The notes beneath the pieces were generated by a model. That model made no database searches, had not been told where the DNA came from, and saw nothing but the letters and a program-made list of their open reading frames with translations. From positions 1-38,515 of the forward strand of contig VBEO01000064.1 of NCBI GenBank assembly GCA_005881825.1: a stretch of DNA of 38,515 nucleotides, written 5' to 3'. Of the stretch, positions 26,639 through 34,126 are shown piece after piece; positions within the stretch are counted from its first letter, which is position 1; each line of letters begins with the position of its first letter. Source of the DNA: Chloroflexota bacterium (GTDB taxonomy: Bacteria; Chloroflexota; Dormibacteria; Dormibacterales; Dormibacteraceae). Made by a program: the position numbers and the translations under genes.

Positions 26639-27419
26639 AGGCGACACCATCTGGCGGACCGCGGCCGCGCTCCGGCCGCGGCTGGTCGGGCGGCGGGTGC
26701 TCTCGGCCCGGCCCGCGGCCCTGGGCCGGCTCGCCGGAGCCACGGTCACCGCCGTCGACACTGCGGGCAAGCACCTGCTGGTGCGCTTCGACAACGGCCT
26801 TTCCCTGCACACGCACATGCGCATGACGGGCGTCTGGCACACCTACGCTCCGGGCGCGCGATGGCGCAAACCCGAGCGGATGGCGCGCGCCGTGCTCGAG
26901 GTCGAGGGTGCGGTGGCGGTGCTCTTCAACGCACCCCTGGTCGAGCTCACACGCCACGACGACCACACCTCGCACCTGGGACCGGACATCCTGGCCGATG
27001 ACCTCGACCTGGAGCGCGTCGTGCGCCGGGCGCGTTCGCTGGGCGACGTCCCCATCGGGGAGCTGCTGCTCGACCAGCGCGTGAGCGCCGGCATCGGCAA
27101 CATCTGGCGGACCGAGGCGCTCTGGACGCACCGGATCAACCCCTGGCGGCCCAGCGCCTCACTGACCGACGACGAGCTCTCAGCGCTGTTCGCCTGGGCG
27201 CATCGAGAGATGCGTGCGCACCTGCGCGGGCCTTACCGTCGGAGTGCCGTGCACGGCCGCGCAGGGCGCAACTGCCCGCGCTGCGCGACTCCGATCAGCG
27301 TGCGTGCGCAGGGTGCGCACGCGCGCCTGACCTACTGGTGCCCCAGCTGTCAGTACCAGATCACCGGCTCCTCGCCGGAGGCGCCTTCGGGCAGGCAGCG
27401 GGCCTCGCCGCGGGCGTAG
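26631..27419 (+). CDS. Fpg/Nei family DNA glycosylase/AP lyase (Nei2-like)
   Basis: A 262-residue bifunctional glycosylase for oxidised bases. Catalytic Pro2-Glu3 (MPEGDTIWRT), Lys47 (TAGKHLL), the helix-two-turn-helix region with LLLDQRVSAGIGNIWRTE, and a zinc finger with Cys215/218 and Cys237/240 are all visible. The PEGDTI start favours endonuclease VIII (Nei) over Fpg. GTG 26631 overlaps the end of lhr, so the pair is translationally coupled and should act in the same repair pathway. The last 22 residues beyond the zinc finger overlap an antisense gene. Confidence 0.93.
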
Positions 27420-27979
27420 CGGGTGGCGGTCCAGGCCGCCGCGGCTGCGTCGATGAGGTCGTCGGACCCGGCCCGTCCGGCCGGCCCCGGGTCCGCCGGC
27501 AGCTCGATGCCGGCGTCCTTCAGCAGGCTTAACCGGTGCCACATGCCGGTCCAGGTCTTCTTGTAAGCGCGTAGCGGCGCCCGGGCCATCGCGGCGAAGG
27601 AAACCTCAGGGTGGACCTCGAAGAGACGCGGCGCCGAGGCAGCCACGGCGTCGACCTCCAGGATCCGCTCGCGCAGCGCATAAGCCTGGGCGGTCACGCC
27701 CAGCCCGGACGTGAACGGCTGCCGCAGGACGGATCGGGTCGGAGTCAGGAAGACGCTGGAGCGGCGCGCGCCGACGAAGATCCGGGCAGCCAGGTCGCAG
27801 GCGCGGTGGCCCGCGTCGGGCAGGCCGATGGGGATGTCGACGCCGATGGCCGCGGCGTCCCCATAAGCCTCGAGCACCCCGCCGACGTGCTCGAAAAGGG
27901 CGGCCGAGTCATAACGCCCATCGCGTAGAACGACGGCTACCCAACCCCGCGACCAGCCATCGACGCCGACCCCAACCAC
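27350..27979 (-). CDS. DUF429 family predicted nuclease
   Basis: A 209-residue RNase H-fold-like protein of unknown activity. The first strand VGVGVDGWSRGWVAV, IGVDIPIGLPD, RSSVFLTPTR and FEVHPEVSF carry the acidic residues expected for a metal site. DDLIDAAAAAWTA near the C-terminus supplies the last Asp pair. GTG 27979 is the start that gives the canonical VGVDG beginning. It overlaps the convergent glycosylase gene by 70 bp, an unusually long antisense overlap. Confidence 0.82.
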   Translation of the reverse strand: MVGVGVDGWSRGWVAVVLRDGRYDSAALFEHVGGVLEAYGDAAAIGVDIPIGLPDAGHRACDLAARIFVGARRSSVFLTPTRSVLRQPFTSGLGVTAQAYALRERILEVDAVAASAPRLFEVHPEVSFAAMARAPLRAYKKTWTGMWHRLSLLKDAGIELPADPGPAGRAGSDDLIDAAAAAWTATRYARGEARCLPEGASGEEPVIWY

Positions 27980-28020
27980 GGCTCGAATTGTGGGGTTGCG
28001 AGCGAACCTGCCCGACCAGG

Positions 28021-29103
28021 TCAGAGCCCGAGCCGGGCGGCGATCACCTCGTTCATGATCTCGGTCGTCCCGCCGCCGATGGCGAGGATGCGGACGTCGC
28101 GATAGTGGCGCTCGACCTCCGACTCGCGCATGTAGCCGGCGCCGCCGAAGATCTGCAGCGCCTGGTAAGCGCAGAACTCGGCCGCTTCCACGGCCGTGTT
28201 CTTGGCCATCGAGACCTGCAAGGTCACCTCCTCGCCGGCGTCCAGGCGTCGGGCCACGGCCAGGGTGTACTCGCGGGCGACGTCTGCGCGGCGCGCCATT
28301 TCCGCCAGCTTGTGGCGGATGACCTGGCGTTCGGCCAGCTTGCGGCCGAAGGTCTCGCGCTGCCGGGCCCAGTCCAGGGCCAGGTCGACGCAGCGCCCAG
28401 CCGTGGCGTAGGCGCTGACCGCCAGCCCGATGCGCTCGGATTGGAAGTTGCGCATCAGCTGCAGGAAGCCGGTGCCCTCCTCGCCGACCAGGTTCTCGAC
28501 CGGCACACGCGCGTCCTGGAAGGCCAGCTCGGCGGTGTCCGAGCAAAGCCAGCCCATCTTCTGAAGCTTGCGGCTGACCGTGAAACCGGGCGTTCCCTTC
28601 TCGATCACCAGCAGCGACACGCCCTGGTAACCCTCGCCGCCGGTGCGCACGGCGGTGGTCACGAAGTCGGCCCGGCAGCCAGAGGTGATGAACGTCTTGG
28701 CGCCGTTGACGACGTAGTGGTCGCCCTGGCGCACGGCGCGGGTGCGCAGGCGCGCCACGTCGGAGCCGGCGTCGGGCTCGGTCACGGCCAGAGCGCCGAT
28801 CTTTTCGCCGGCCAGAGTCGGCGTCACCCAGCGCGCGATCTGCGCCGGATCCCCGGCGTTGCGGATGTGCGGGATGGCGATCCCGTGCGTGAAAAGGGCG
28901 GCGCAAAGCCCCGATGAGGCTCCGGCCCGGATCAACTCTTCGCTCACCGTCATCCCGGTGAGGAGGTCGGTGTCCATCAGTCCCAGGGCGGCGGCCTTGC
29001 GGTGCAGATCGTGGGGAACCTCGCCCCTGGTCTCCCACTCCTCGAGGTGTGGCAGGACCTCCTTCTCCGCGAAACGCCGGACGGTGTCCCGAACCAGATC
29101 CAT
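28021..29103 (-). CDS. Acyl-CoA dehydrogenase
   Basis: A 360-residue FAD enzyme oxidising acyl-CoA at the alpha-beta bond. GALAVTEPDAGSDVA and NGAKTFITSG are the flavin- and substrate-binding strands; RQRETFGRKLAERQVIRHKL and QIFGGAGYMRES follow. The short-chain-type catalytic Glu site near the C-terminus is Gly here (IGGGTTEIM), so the base is probably the Glu of FQSERIGLA, as in long-chain and isovaleryl-CoA enzymes. It starts 27 bp from the divergent MpaB-type gene. Confidence 0.93.
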   Translation of the reverse strand: MDLVRDTVRRFAEKEVLPHLEEWETRGEVPHDLHRKAAALGLMDTDLLTGMTVSEELIRAGASSGLCAALFTHGIAIPHIRNAGDPAQIARWVTPTLAGEKIGALAVTEPDAGSDVARLRTRAVRQGDHYVVNGAKTFITSGCRADFVTTAVRTGGEGYQGVSLLVIEKGTPGFTVSRKLQKMGWLCSDTAELAFQDARVPVENLVGEEGTGFLQLMRNFQSERIGLAVSAYATAGRCVDLALDWARQRETFGRKLAERQVIRHKLAEMARRADVAREYTLAVARRLDAGEEVTLQVSMAKNTAVEAAEFCAYQALQIFGGAGYMRESEVERHYRDVRILAIGGGTTEIMNEVIAARLGL

Positions 29104-29130
29104 CAGCAGCAGACCCTACACTCGGCAAGC
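29104..29130. promoter_or_regulatory. Overlapping divergent -10 elements
   Basis: Minus-strand TAGGGT (29118-29113) lies 9 nt from ATG 29103 and plus-strand TACACT (29117-29122) lies 8 nt from GTG 29131. The two boxes overlap by two bases, so the promoters must exclude each other. Confidence 0.45.
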
Positions 29131-29931
29131 GTGAGCGACCTCGGACTCTTCGGCCCCGGCAGCCTGGCCTGGCGCCTGCACCGCCACCCGGCCATGCTGG
29201 TGGGCGGTTTGCGGGCGCTGATGATCCAGGCGCTGCACCCGCTGGCGATGGCGGGCGTGGCCAACCACAGCAACTACCGCAACGATGTGTGGGGCCGCTT
29301 CAATCGCTCCGCCGACTACGTGACCGTGACCGTCTTCGGCTCCACGGCCCAGGCCGAGGCCGCCGGCCGGAAGGTGCGCATGGTGCACCGCTACATCCGG
29401 GGCGTGGACGCCGTGACCGGCAGGCCATACGCCGCCGACGACCCGGACCTGCTGGTCTGGGTGCACAGCTGCCTGGTCGATTCCTTCCTGGCGGCCTACC
29501 GCGCGTATGTGGCGCCTCTCTCGGAGCGCGACGCCGACCGCTATCTCTCCGAGATGGTGCGCCAGGCCGCACTGGCCGACACGCCCGTGGACAGGGTGCC
29601 GGCCACCGAGCGCGCTCTGCGCGCGTACTTCGATTCCATGGAGGGCGAGCTGCTCCTGACACCGGCCGCGCAGGATGCGGTGAGCACCCTGTGGCACCCG
29701 CCCGACCCCCCGCCGCACTGGCCGATCGCCATCCGTGCCGCCACCGCGATCATGCCGGCGCGCTACCGGCAGAGGTTCGGCCTGGATGTCAATCCGGTCG
29801 TAGCCGCGGGCCTGCGGCCGCTGGTTTGGGCAGGCTCCCGAATCCTGCCCCTGGTGAGCACACCACCGCCGGTGCTGGTGGAGGCCCGTGCCCGCGCGAG
29901 GGCCTCCAGCCAACGGGGCACCGCCGCCTAA
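29131..29931 (+). CDS. DUF2236/MpaB-type oxygenase family protein
   Basis: A 266-residue all-helical protein of the oxygenase MpaB/latex-clearing-protein superfamily, a heme-binding family. LHRHPAMLVGGLRALMIQAL, HPLAMAGVANHSNY and the FGSTAQAEAAGRKVRMVH segment are typical; His and Arg in these motifs are candidate heme or catalytic residues. GTG 29131 is set by the nearby -10. Substrate unknown. The CGNR regulator gene follows 18 bp downstream. Confidence 0.85.
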   Translation: MSDLGLFGPGSLAWRLHRHPAMLVGGLRALMIQALHPLAMAGVANHSNYRNDVWGRFNRSADYVTVTVFGSTAQAEAAGRKVRMVHRYIRGVDAVTGRPYAADDPDLLVWVHSCLVDSFLAAYRAYVAPLSERDADRYLSEMVRQAALADTPVDRVPATERALRAYFDSMEGELLLTPAAQDAVSTLWHPPDPPPHWPIAIRAATAIMPARYRQRFGLDVNPVVAAGLRPLVWAGSRILPLVSTPPPVLVEARARARASSQRGTAA

Positions 29932-29949
29932 CCTAAAGTAACCGGCGTA

Positions 29950-30543
29950 ATGGCGCCGAGGGTCTTACAGCCGGAGTCGGCACAGCCGACGATCTGGAAC
30001 GCGTTTCCCTGCTTCGACCTGGTCGACACCCGCCTGCGCGACCACACCGGCAAAGCGGTTGTCTTCGACCGCCTGGCCATGCCGGGCTGGCAGTCGGCCT
30101 TCCTGCAGCATTGGGGCTGGCGGGCGCCGGTGCCGGCCCCGCCGTCCGACCTGCGCCGCCTGCTCGAAGCCCGCGACCGGGTGCGGCGGTTCCTGGAGCG
30201 CGCCGGCAGTGGCCGCCCGCCCAGCACCGCAGACCGCAGCTACTTCAAGAATCTGCTCGCAGCCGCGCCCTTCGTGTACACGATCGGCAGCAGCGGTCGG
30301 CTGGAGGTCGCGCCCACCCGCGAGGGTTGGGCCTGGGCCCTGGCCGAGACCGTCAGTTCGGCACTGCGCGTGGCCACTACCAAGGACGTGCGGCGCATCA
30401 AGGAATGCGCGAACCCCGACTGCAGCTGGCTCTTCTACGACGAGACAAGGAACTTGAGCCGTCGCTGGTGCCAGGTCAACTACTGCGGGAACCTGATGAA
30501 GGTGCGGGAGCACCGAGCCCGCCGCCGCAGGGGCGCGGCCTGA
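29950..30543 (+). CDS. CGNR zinc-finger (ABATE-type) transcriptional regulator
   Basis: 197 residues. The N-terminal domain (about 15-140) is the ABATE stress-sensing region with a DLRRLLEARDRVRRFLE helix. The C-terminal zinc finger has CANPDCSWLFYDET and RRWCQVNYCGNLMKVREH, i.e. the CX4C...CX4CGN pattern with the N-L-M variant of CGNR. TAAAGT at 29934-29939 is a possible -10, so it may have its own promoter apart from the MpaB gene. Its 3' end overlaps the truncated DUF899 gene by 64 bp. Confidence 0.87.
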   Translation: MAPRVLQPESAQPTIWNAFPCFDLVDTRLRDHTGKAVVFDRLAMPGWQSAFLQHWGWRAPVPAPPSDLRRLLEARDRVRRFLERAGSGRPPSTADRSYFKNLLAAAPFVYTIGSSGRLEVAPTREGWAWALAETVSSALRVATTKDVRRIKECANPDCSWLFYDETRNLSRRWCQVNYCGNLMKVREHRARRRRGAA

Positions 30544-31157
30544 TCCGCTAGTCGGGATATTCGTCGCGCCGGTATCCGGCCGCCTTCTTTGAGAAACACG
30601 CTGATTCCGTGCGCCTCTGACATGGAGAAGGTGCTGGGCCGGTAGTTGTAGTCGACGCGGCCGGTCCGCAGCTCCTCGGGCGTGAAGGAAACGTGGTAGT
30701 CGAAGTTGAAATCGCTGCCCGCCGACGAATACCAGGGAAAGCCCCAGCCCATGCGCTTCTTGTATGCCGCGATCGCCGGAAATGCGGCGCGCGACACGGC
30801 GGCAATTGTGATGTCGCGATGGTTGAGATGCGCGGTGACGCCGTTGAAATTGTCCATCCAGAACGAGCAGGACATGCACGCCGCATCCGTCGTCCATGAC
30901 GTCTCCGGTCCCGCGGTTTCGGGATTGAACATGGCGTGGTAAATGACGAGCTGACCGCGTCCCTCGAAGAGATCGGCCAGCGTATGCCGGCCGCTTTCGT
31001 CCTCAAACGTGTATTCCTTTTCGACGAGCTCCCAGGGCAGCTCGCGTCGGTCCTGGCTCAGCTGGTCGCGCAGACGGGTGAACTCCTTTTCTTTGGCCAG
31101 GTGCTGCTTCCGCGCGGCCAACCAGTCCTCGTGTGAAACCACTGCGTGGGCGCTCAT
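30480..31157 (-). CDS. DUF899 (thioredoxin-like) protein, C-terminus apparently truncated
   Basis: 225 residues. EDWLAARKQHLAKEKEFTRL, ELVEKEYTFE, QLVIYHAMF, ACMSCSFWMDN (CxxC), and HGISVFLKEGG match the DUF899 family through about residue 195. After about position 30575 the family ending (FHTYS...ARG and following) is missing, replaced by an unrelated Arg-rich tail read antisense through the CGNR gene. Loss by deletion is likely; the protein may be inactive. The ATGA overlap with arsR-like upstream shows operon structure. Confidence 0.75.
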   Translation of the reverse strand: MSAHAVVSHEDWLAARKQHLAKEKEFTRLRDQLSQDRRELPWELVEKEYTFEDESGRHTLADLFEGRGQLVIYHAMFNPETAGPETSWTTDAACMSCSFWMDNFNGVTAHLNHRDITIAAVSRAAFPAIAAYKKRMGWGFPWYSSAGSDFNFDYHVSFTPEELRTGRVDYNYRPSTFSMSEAHGISVFLKEGGRIPARRISRLADQAAPLRRRARCSRTFIRFPQ

Positions 31158-31528
31158 CTGGCATCCTCCAGCTTCAATGTCTTCTGCTGCCGCCGGCGGT
31201 CGGCGTGCAGGGATTCGGCGATGCGCTTGATCGCGTTCAGGCGCATGTCCCATTGAGCGGCCACCTCGGTCATGGTCCGCGCCGCCACCGCCATGCGTTC
31301 GGGCTCGATGACATAACGCACCTCCCTGCCCTGGCGCCGGCCCTCCACCAGGCCGACCTTGTCGAGCACGGCCAGGTGCTTGGTCACGGCCTGGCGCGTC
31401 ATGGGCAGCTCCTGCGCGAGCATGGTCGGGGTGGCGGGTCCGCGCGCCAGCAGGAGGTCCAGCACGCGCAGCCGCGACGGCTCGGCCACCGCGGCCCAGA
31501 GATGCTGATCGAGCGCCCTGCCGCTCAT
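31154..31528 (-). CDS. ArsR family winged-helix regulator
   Basis: 124 residues. LWAAVAEPSRLRVLDLLLAR, TPTMLAQELPMTRQAVTKHL and GLVEGRRQGREVRYVIEPER are a textbook ArsR/SmtB winged helix without metal-binding cysteines. It overlaps the preceding SRPBCC gene and the following DUF899 gene by 4 bp each (ATGA). It probably binds the palindromes at 32016-32064. Confidence 0.9.
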   Translation of the reverse strand: MSGRALDQHLWAAVAEPSRLRVLDLLLARGPATPTMLAQELPMTRQAVTKHLAVLDKVGLVEGRRQGREVRYVIEPERMAVAARTMTEVAAQWDMRLNAIKRIAESLHADRRRQQKTLKLEDAR

Positions 31529-31995
31529 GACAACGCGCTGGCCTGCACGCCGGGCGCGTATTTCCGGAGGCTTTCGACGTGCGTCGCCCAGCCGTCGGCG
31601 TGATCGGCGGAGTAGCTCTGCTTTTCCGAGTCAGACCAGGGCATGCGCTGCAGTCCGCTTTCCACGACCTGTAGTCGCGTGTTCTCGCCCTCCTGCGCGA
31701 GGATGAATTCCACGAGGATGGAGTTGCCCGGGCGGGGTTCTTCGCCCGCCGGCAGCATCCAGCGGTAGGCGAGCCTGCGCGGCGGTTCCACCGCCTCGAT
31801 TCGGATTGGCACGGCTATAGGTTTCTTGGTCGCTTTCCCGGCGAAGGTCAGCTCGCCTCGGCCTCCCGGGCGCAGCTCGATCTCGGCCTCGTCGGCGAAC
31901 CATTGCTTGACGTGCTCGGGCTCTGTGATCACGGCCCAGACGACCTCTATCGGCGCCTCGATCAGCACCTCGCGCTCTACGCGATCCGCAGCCAT
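31525..31995 (-). CDS. SRPBCC/AHSA1 domain protein
   Basis: 156 residues of the helix-grip fold. VEREVLIEAPIEVVWAVIT, PEHVKQWF, PGGRGELTF, RLAYRWMLP and a C-terminal helix (GWATHVESLRKYA) match the Aha1/START-like family, usually ligand-binding. GGGAGG lies 6 nt before ATG 31995. First gene in the SRPBCC-ArsR-DUF899 operon, a frequent combination in high-GC bacteria. Confidence 0.9.
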   Translation of the reverse strand: MAADRVEREVLIEAPIEVVWAVITEPEHVKQWFADEAEIELRPGGRGELTFAGKATKKPIAVPIRIEAVEPPRRLAYRWMLPAGEEPRPGNSILVEFILAQEGENTRLQVVESGLQRMPWSDSEKQSYSADHADGWATHVESLRKYAPGVQASALS

Positions 31996-32015
31996 TGACT
32001 ACCCTCCCGACATAT

Positions 32016-32064
32016 GCAACTGATGGTTGCGGATAGGCTAGCACAATCCGCAACCGTCGGTTGC
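32016..32064 (-). promoter_or_regulatory. ArsR-type operators upstream of the SRPBCC operon
   Basis: GCAACTGATGGTTGC (32016-32030) and the perfect palindrome GCAACC-GTC-GGTTGC (32050-32064) are two similar sites 34 bp apart. In addition GGTTGCGGAT (32025-32034) and ATCCGCAACC (32046-32055) form a 10-bp inverted repeat joining them. They sit 20-70 bp upstream of the first start codon. Confidence 0.65.
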
Positions 32065-32107
32065 GTGCCGCTGCGCTGAGGATATGCAGTTGTAGTGATG
32101 CTTAAGC

Positions 32108-32125
32108 TGATAGCGCTGCTATCAT
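32108..32125 (+). promoter_or_regulatory. Palindrome over the -10 of the L,D-transpeptidase gene
   Basis: TGATAGC-GCT-GCTATCA (32108-32124) is a perfect 7-bp inverted repeat overlapping TATCAT (32120-32125), a -10 box 9 nt before ATG 32135. A repressor bound here would block transcription. Its regulator is not identifiable from this window. Confidence 0.5.
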
Positions 32126-32134
32126 CTTGTGTAT

Positions 32135-33268
32135 ATGGAAGTGCCGCGGGGGCGGCAGGTTCCAGTTCCGGCGCTGTCGCAGCTCGTTTACCCACTCGCG
32201 CTGGCGCTGACGGCCGTCCTGATCGTGCTGGTCGTGGTGGGGACGCGCACCCCAGTCTTGGATGCTTTGGCGTACCAGCAGGCCCGGCAGAGCGCCGAGG
32301 CCGCGCTCGGGGGCGCGCAGGAGGCGGTCGACCGCGATGAGCGCCTGGGCGTGGACAGCGAGGAGCTGGCCCCACTCAAGACTCAACTGGCCGGCGTCGC
32401 CGCCCACCAGCGCTCGGCCAAGACCACGCGCGACGAGCGCGCGGTGGCGGGGGAAGCGAGCGCGGTCGGCGGCCGCGCCGACGCGCTCGGCAACCGTTAC
32501 AGGGCCGACCTGTCCGCGATTCACCAGTCGGCTGCGCAATTTATCGCCGGCGGGAAGAGCACCGAGGCCATGCGCGCCGAGGCTCAGGCCACGCTTGGCT
32601 CGGCGCGCGATCGGGCCGTGCTCGCGACCTGGCTGAACGAGAACGGCGTCGGCCTGCCCTACCGAGCCCTGGAGCAATCTGCTCAGGCTCTGTCGTCGGC
32701 TGATCGTGCGCAGGTGGCAGAGGCGGCCGCAGGTGTCGCCTTCTACGCGGACCGGCTGCACAAACAGCTGCTCGCGGGCATGCCTGACAAGGCCATCGTC
32801 GTCTCCATCCACGCCCAGCAGCTCACCGCCTACGAAGGGGGAAAGCCGGTGATTGACACGCCCATCACCTCGGGTCGGCTCCCGGAGCTGCCAACGGACA
32901 TTGGGCCCATGGCGGTTCTTCGCAAGGATTCACCCTGGACGATGCACTCGCCGTGGCCCAAGGGCTCGCCCAACTGGTACCCGGATGCCAAGGTGCAGAT
33001 GGTGCTCTGGTTCACGAGCACCGGCGAAGGGATGCACGACGCCTCCTGGCAGACGGGGCCGTACGGGCCGGGCTCCAACACCGGTCCCGATGCCAGCCAC
33101 GGGTGCGTCCACGTCCCTCTGGCCGCCGAGACGCAGCTCTACGCGTGGGCAAGCGTGGGCGTCCCGGTCATCGTCTACCCGGGCGACGGTTCGCGACTGG
33201 ATGCCCAGCTCAAGCAACGGACGGTGGACGCCAACGGCGATCCGGAGAGCGGTACCCGGGGCGCCTGA
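32135..33268 (+). CDS. Membrane-anchored L,D-transpeptidase (YkuD)
   Basis: 377 residues. A transmembrane anchor (about 17-37, LVYPLALALTAVLIVLVVVG) is followed by a coiled, Ala-rich region (about 45-210) and a YkuD domain (about 225-355) beginning IVVSIHAQQLTAYEGGKPV. The active-site motif is SHGCVHVP with Cys324. It should cross-link peptidoglycan 3-3 or attach proteins outside the membrane. ATG 32135 or GTG 32129 could start it. The 3' end overlaps a convergent regulator gene by 59 bp. Confidence 0.9.
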   Translation: MEVPRGRQVPVPALSQLVYPLALALTAVLIVLVVVGTRTPVLDALAYQQARQSAEAALGGAQEAVDRDERLGVDSEELAPLKTQLAGVAAHQRSAKTTRDERAVAGEASAVGGRADALGNRYRADLSAIHQSAAQFIAGGKSTEAMRAEAQATLGSARDRAVLATWLNENGVGLPYRALEQSAQALSSADRAQVAEAAAGVAFYADRLHKQLLAGMPDKAIVVSIHAQQLTAYEGGKPVIDTPITSGRLPELPTDIGPMAVLRKDSPWTMHSPWPKGSPNWYPDAKVQMVLWFTSTGEGMHDASWQTGPYGPGSNTGPDASHGCVHVPLAAETQLYAWASVGVPVIVYPGDGSRLDAQLKQRTVDANGDPESGTRGA

Positions 33269-33899
33269 TCAGTACGCAGCAGCCGCCGTTCTTGGGCACA
33301 CTCACCGCCTCGTAGCCCTGGGCGCCGAGCTCGCCCAGCATCCCCGTCAGGAGTGCGTGGTTCGCGGTGCACGTGAGCTGGCGGTGAGTAGCGGACAGGG
33401 CGTGGAAGGGACAGTTACTTAGCTGGATCTCGCCGCCGCGGGTGACCGGCTGGTAGCCGTGACGCGCCAGCAGCGCCAGGAGTGCGCGGTTCGACGATGG
33501 TCGCTTGTGGATTTCCGCTTTCGCCATCCTTGCGCCTACCGCGGCGGCGACTCTGGAGACTTGTCCACGGCTCCTGCCCTTCCCGGTGTCGAGCGCCTCT
33601 GCGAATAGCTCGGCCATCAGCTCGTATTCGCGCCGCGGAATGCTGACCGCCAGTTCGCGGTCCGTCGGGCTGTAGAACTTGCGCGGCCGCCCGGCCGTCC
33701 CGGTGCGACGGTAGGTGGCCGCCAGAAGTCCGGCTTCGGCAAGGCGGTCGAGGTGGAACGCGGCCAGCTTGCGGCTGACACCCGCCGCGGCCGCGATGCC
33801 GTCCCGGTCCGCCGCGCCTCCCGCCGCCAGGACTGCATCGAAGACCCGCTTTCGCGCCGGCTCCGTGAGCAGGGCCACCACCGCCAGGTCGTCACTCAC
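33210..33899 (-). CDS. ArsR/MarR-like winged-helix regulator with C-terminal Cys-rich domain
   Basis: 229 residues. A winged helix at about 5-75 (GIAAAAGVSRKLAAFHLDRL, GRPRKFYSP) is followed by a domain containing NCPFHALSATHRQLTC, a 29-residue spacer and GGCC near residue 208. Spaced cysteines suggest a metal or iron-sulfur sensor, somewhat like SufR, but the spacing differs and this is inference. GTG 33899 has TAGTCT 6 nt upstream. It is divergent from the micro-protein/patatin operon. Confidence 0.75.
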   Translation of the reverse strand: MSDDLAVVALLTEPARKRVFDAVLAAGGAADRDGIAAAAGVSRKLAAFHLDRLAEAGLLAATYRRTGTAGRPRKFYSPTDRELAVSIPRREYELMAELFAEALDTGKGRSRGQVSRVAAAVGARMAKAEIHKRPSSNRALLALLARHGYQPVTRGGEIQLSNCPFHALSATHRQLTCTANHALLTGMLGELGAQGYEAVSVPKNGGCCVLIRRPGYRSPDRRWRPPSVA

Positions 33900-33905
33900 C
33901 GGATA

Positions 33906-33911
33906 AGACTA
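33906..33911 (-). promoter_or_regulatory. Candidate -10 for the Cys-rich regulator gene
   Basis: TAGTCT on the minus strand, six bases from GTG 33899. The remaining intergenic stretch to 33991 holds only the AGGAGG Shine-Dalgarno (33979-33984) of the next gene. Confidence 0.4.
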
Positions 33912-33991
33912 ACAGTCGTTGGTATTTCGGGAATAGGCCGGTCTAGGCAGATGGTTTTACCAGCACCCACTAGTTTTAGGAGGTCGTGGCG

Positions 33992-34126
33992 ATGCTGGCG
34001 ATTTTCCTGGTCGCGATAGTCGTGGCGGTGCTGGCGGCGATCCTGTGGGTTCCGGCGTGGGGCCTGGCTTCGCTGGCGGAAGCCGTGAGTCCCTCGGAGC
34101 GCACCTTGCGGAGAAGGCGGGGGTGA
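33992..34126 (+). CDS. Small single-span membrane protein (44 aa)
   Basis: MLAIFLVAIVVAVLAAILWV forms one transmembrane helix, followed by an amphipathic stretch and a strongly basic end (RTLRRRRG). A perfect AGGAGG lies 7 nt upstream of ATG 33992, and the stop overlaps the patatin start as GTGA, so it is translated and coupled. Not recognised; it may anchor or modulate the patatin. Confidence 0.65.
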   Translation: MLAIFLVAIVVAVLAAILWVPAWGLASLAEAVSPSERTLRRRRG

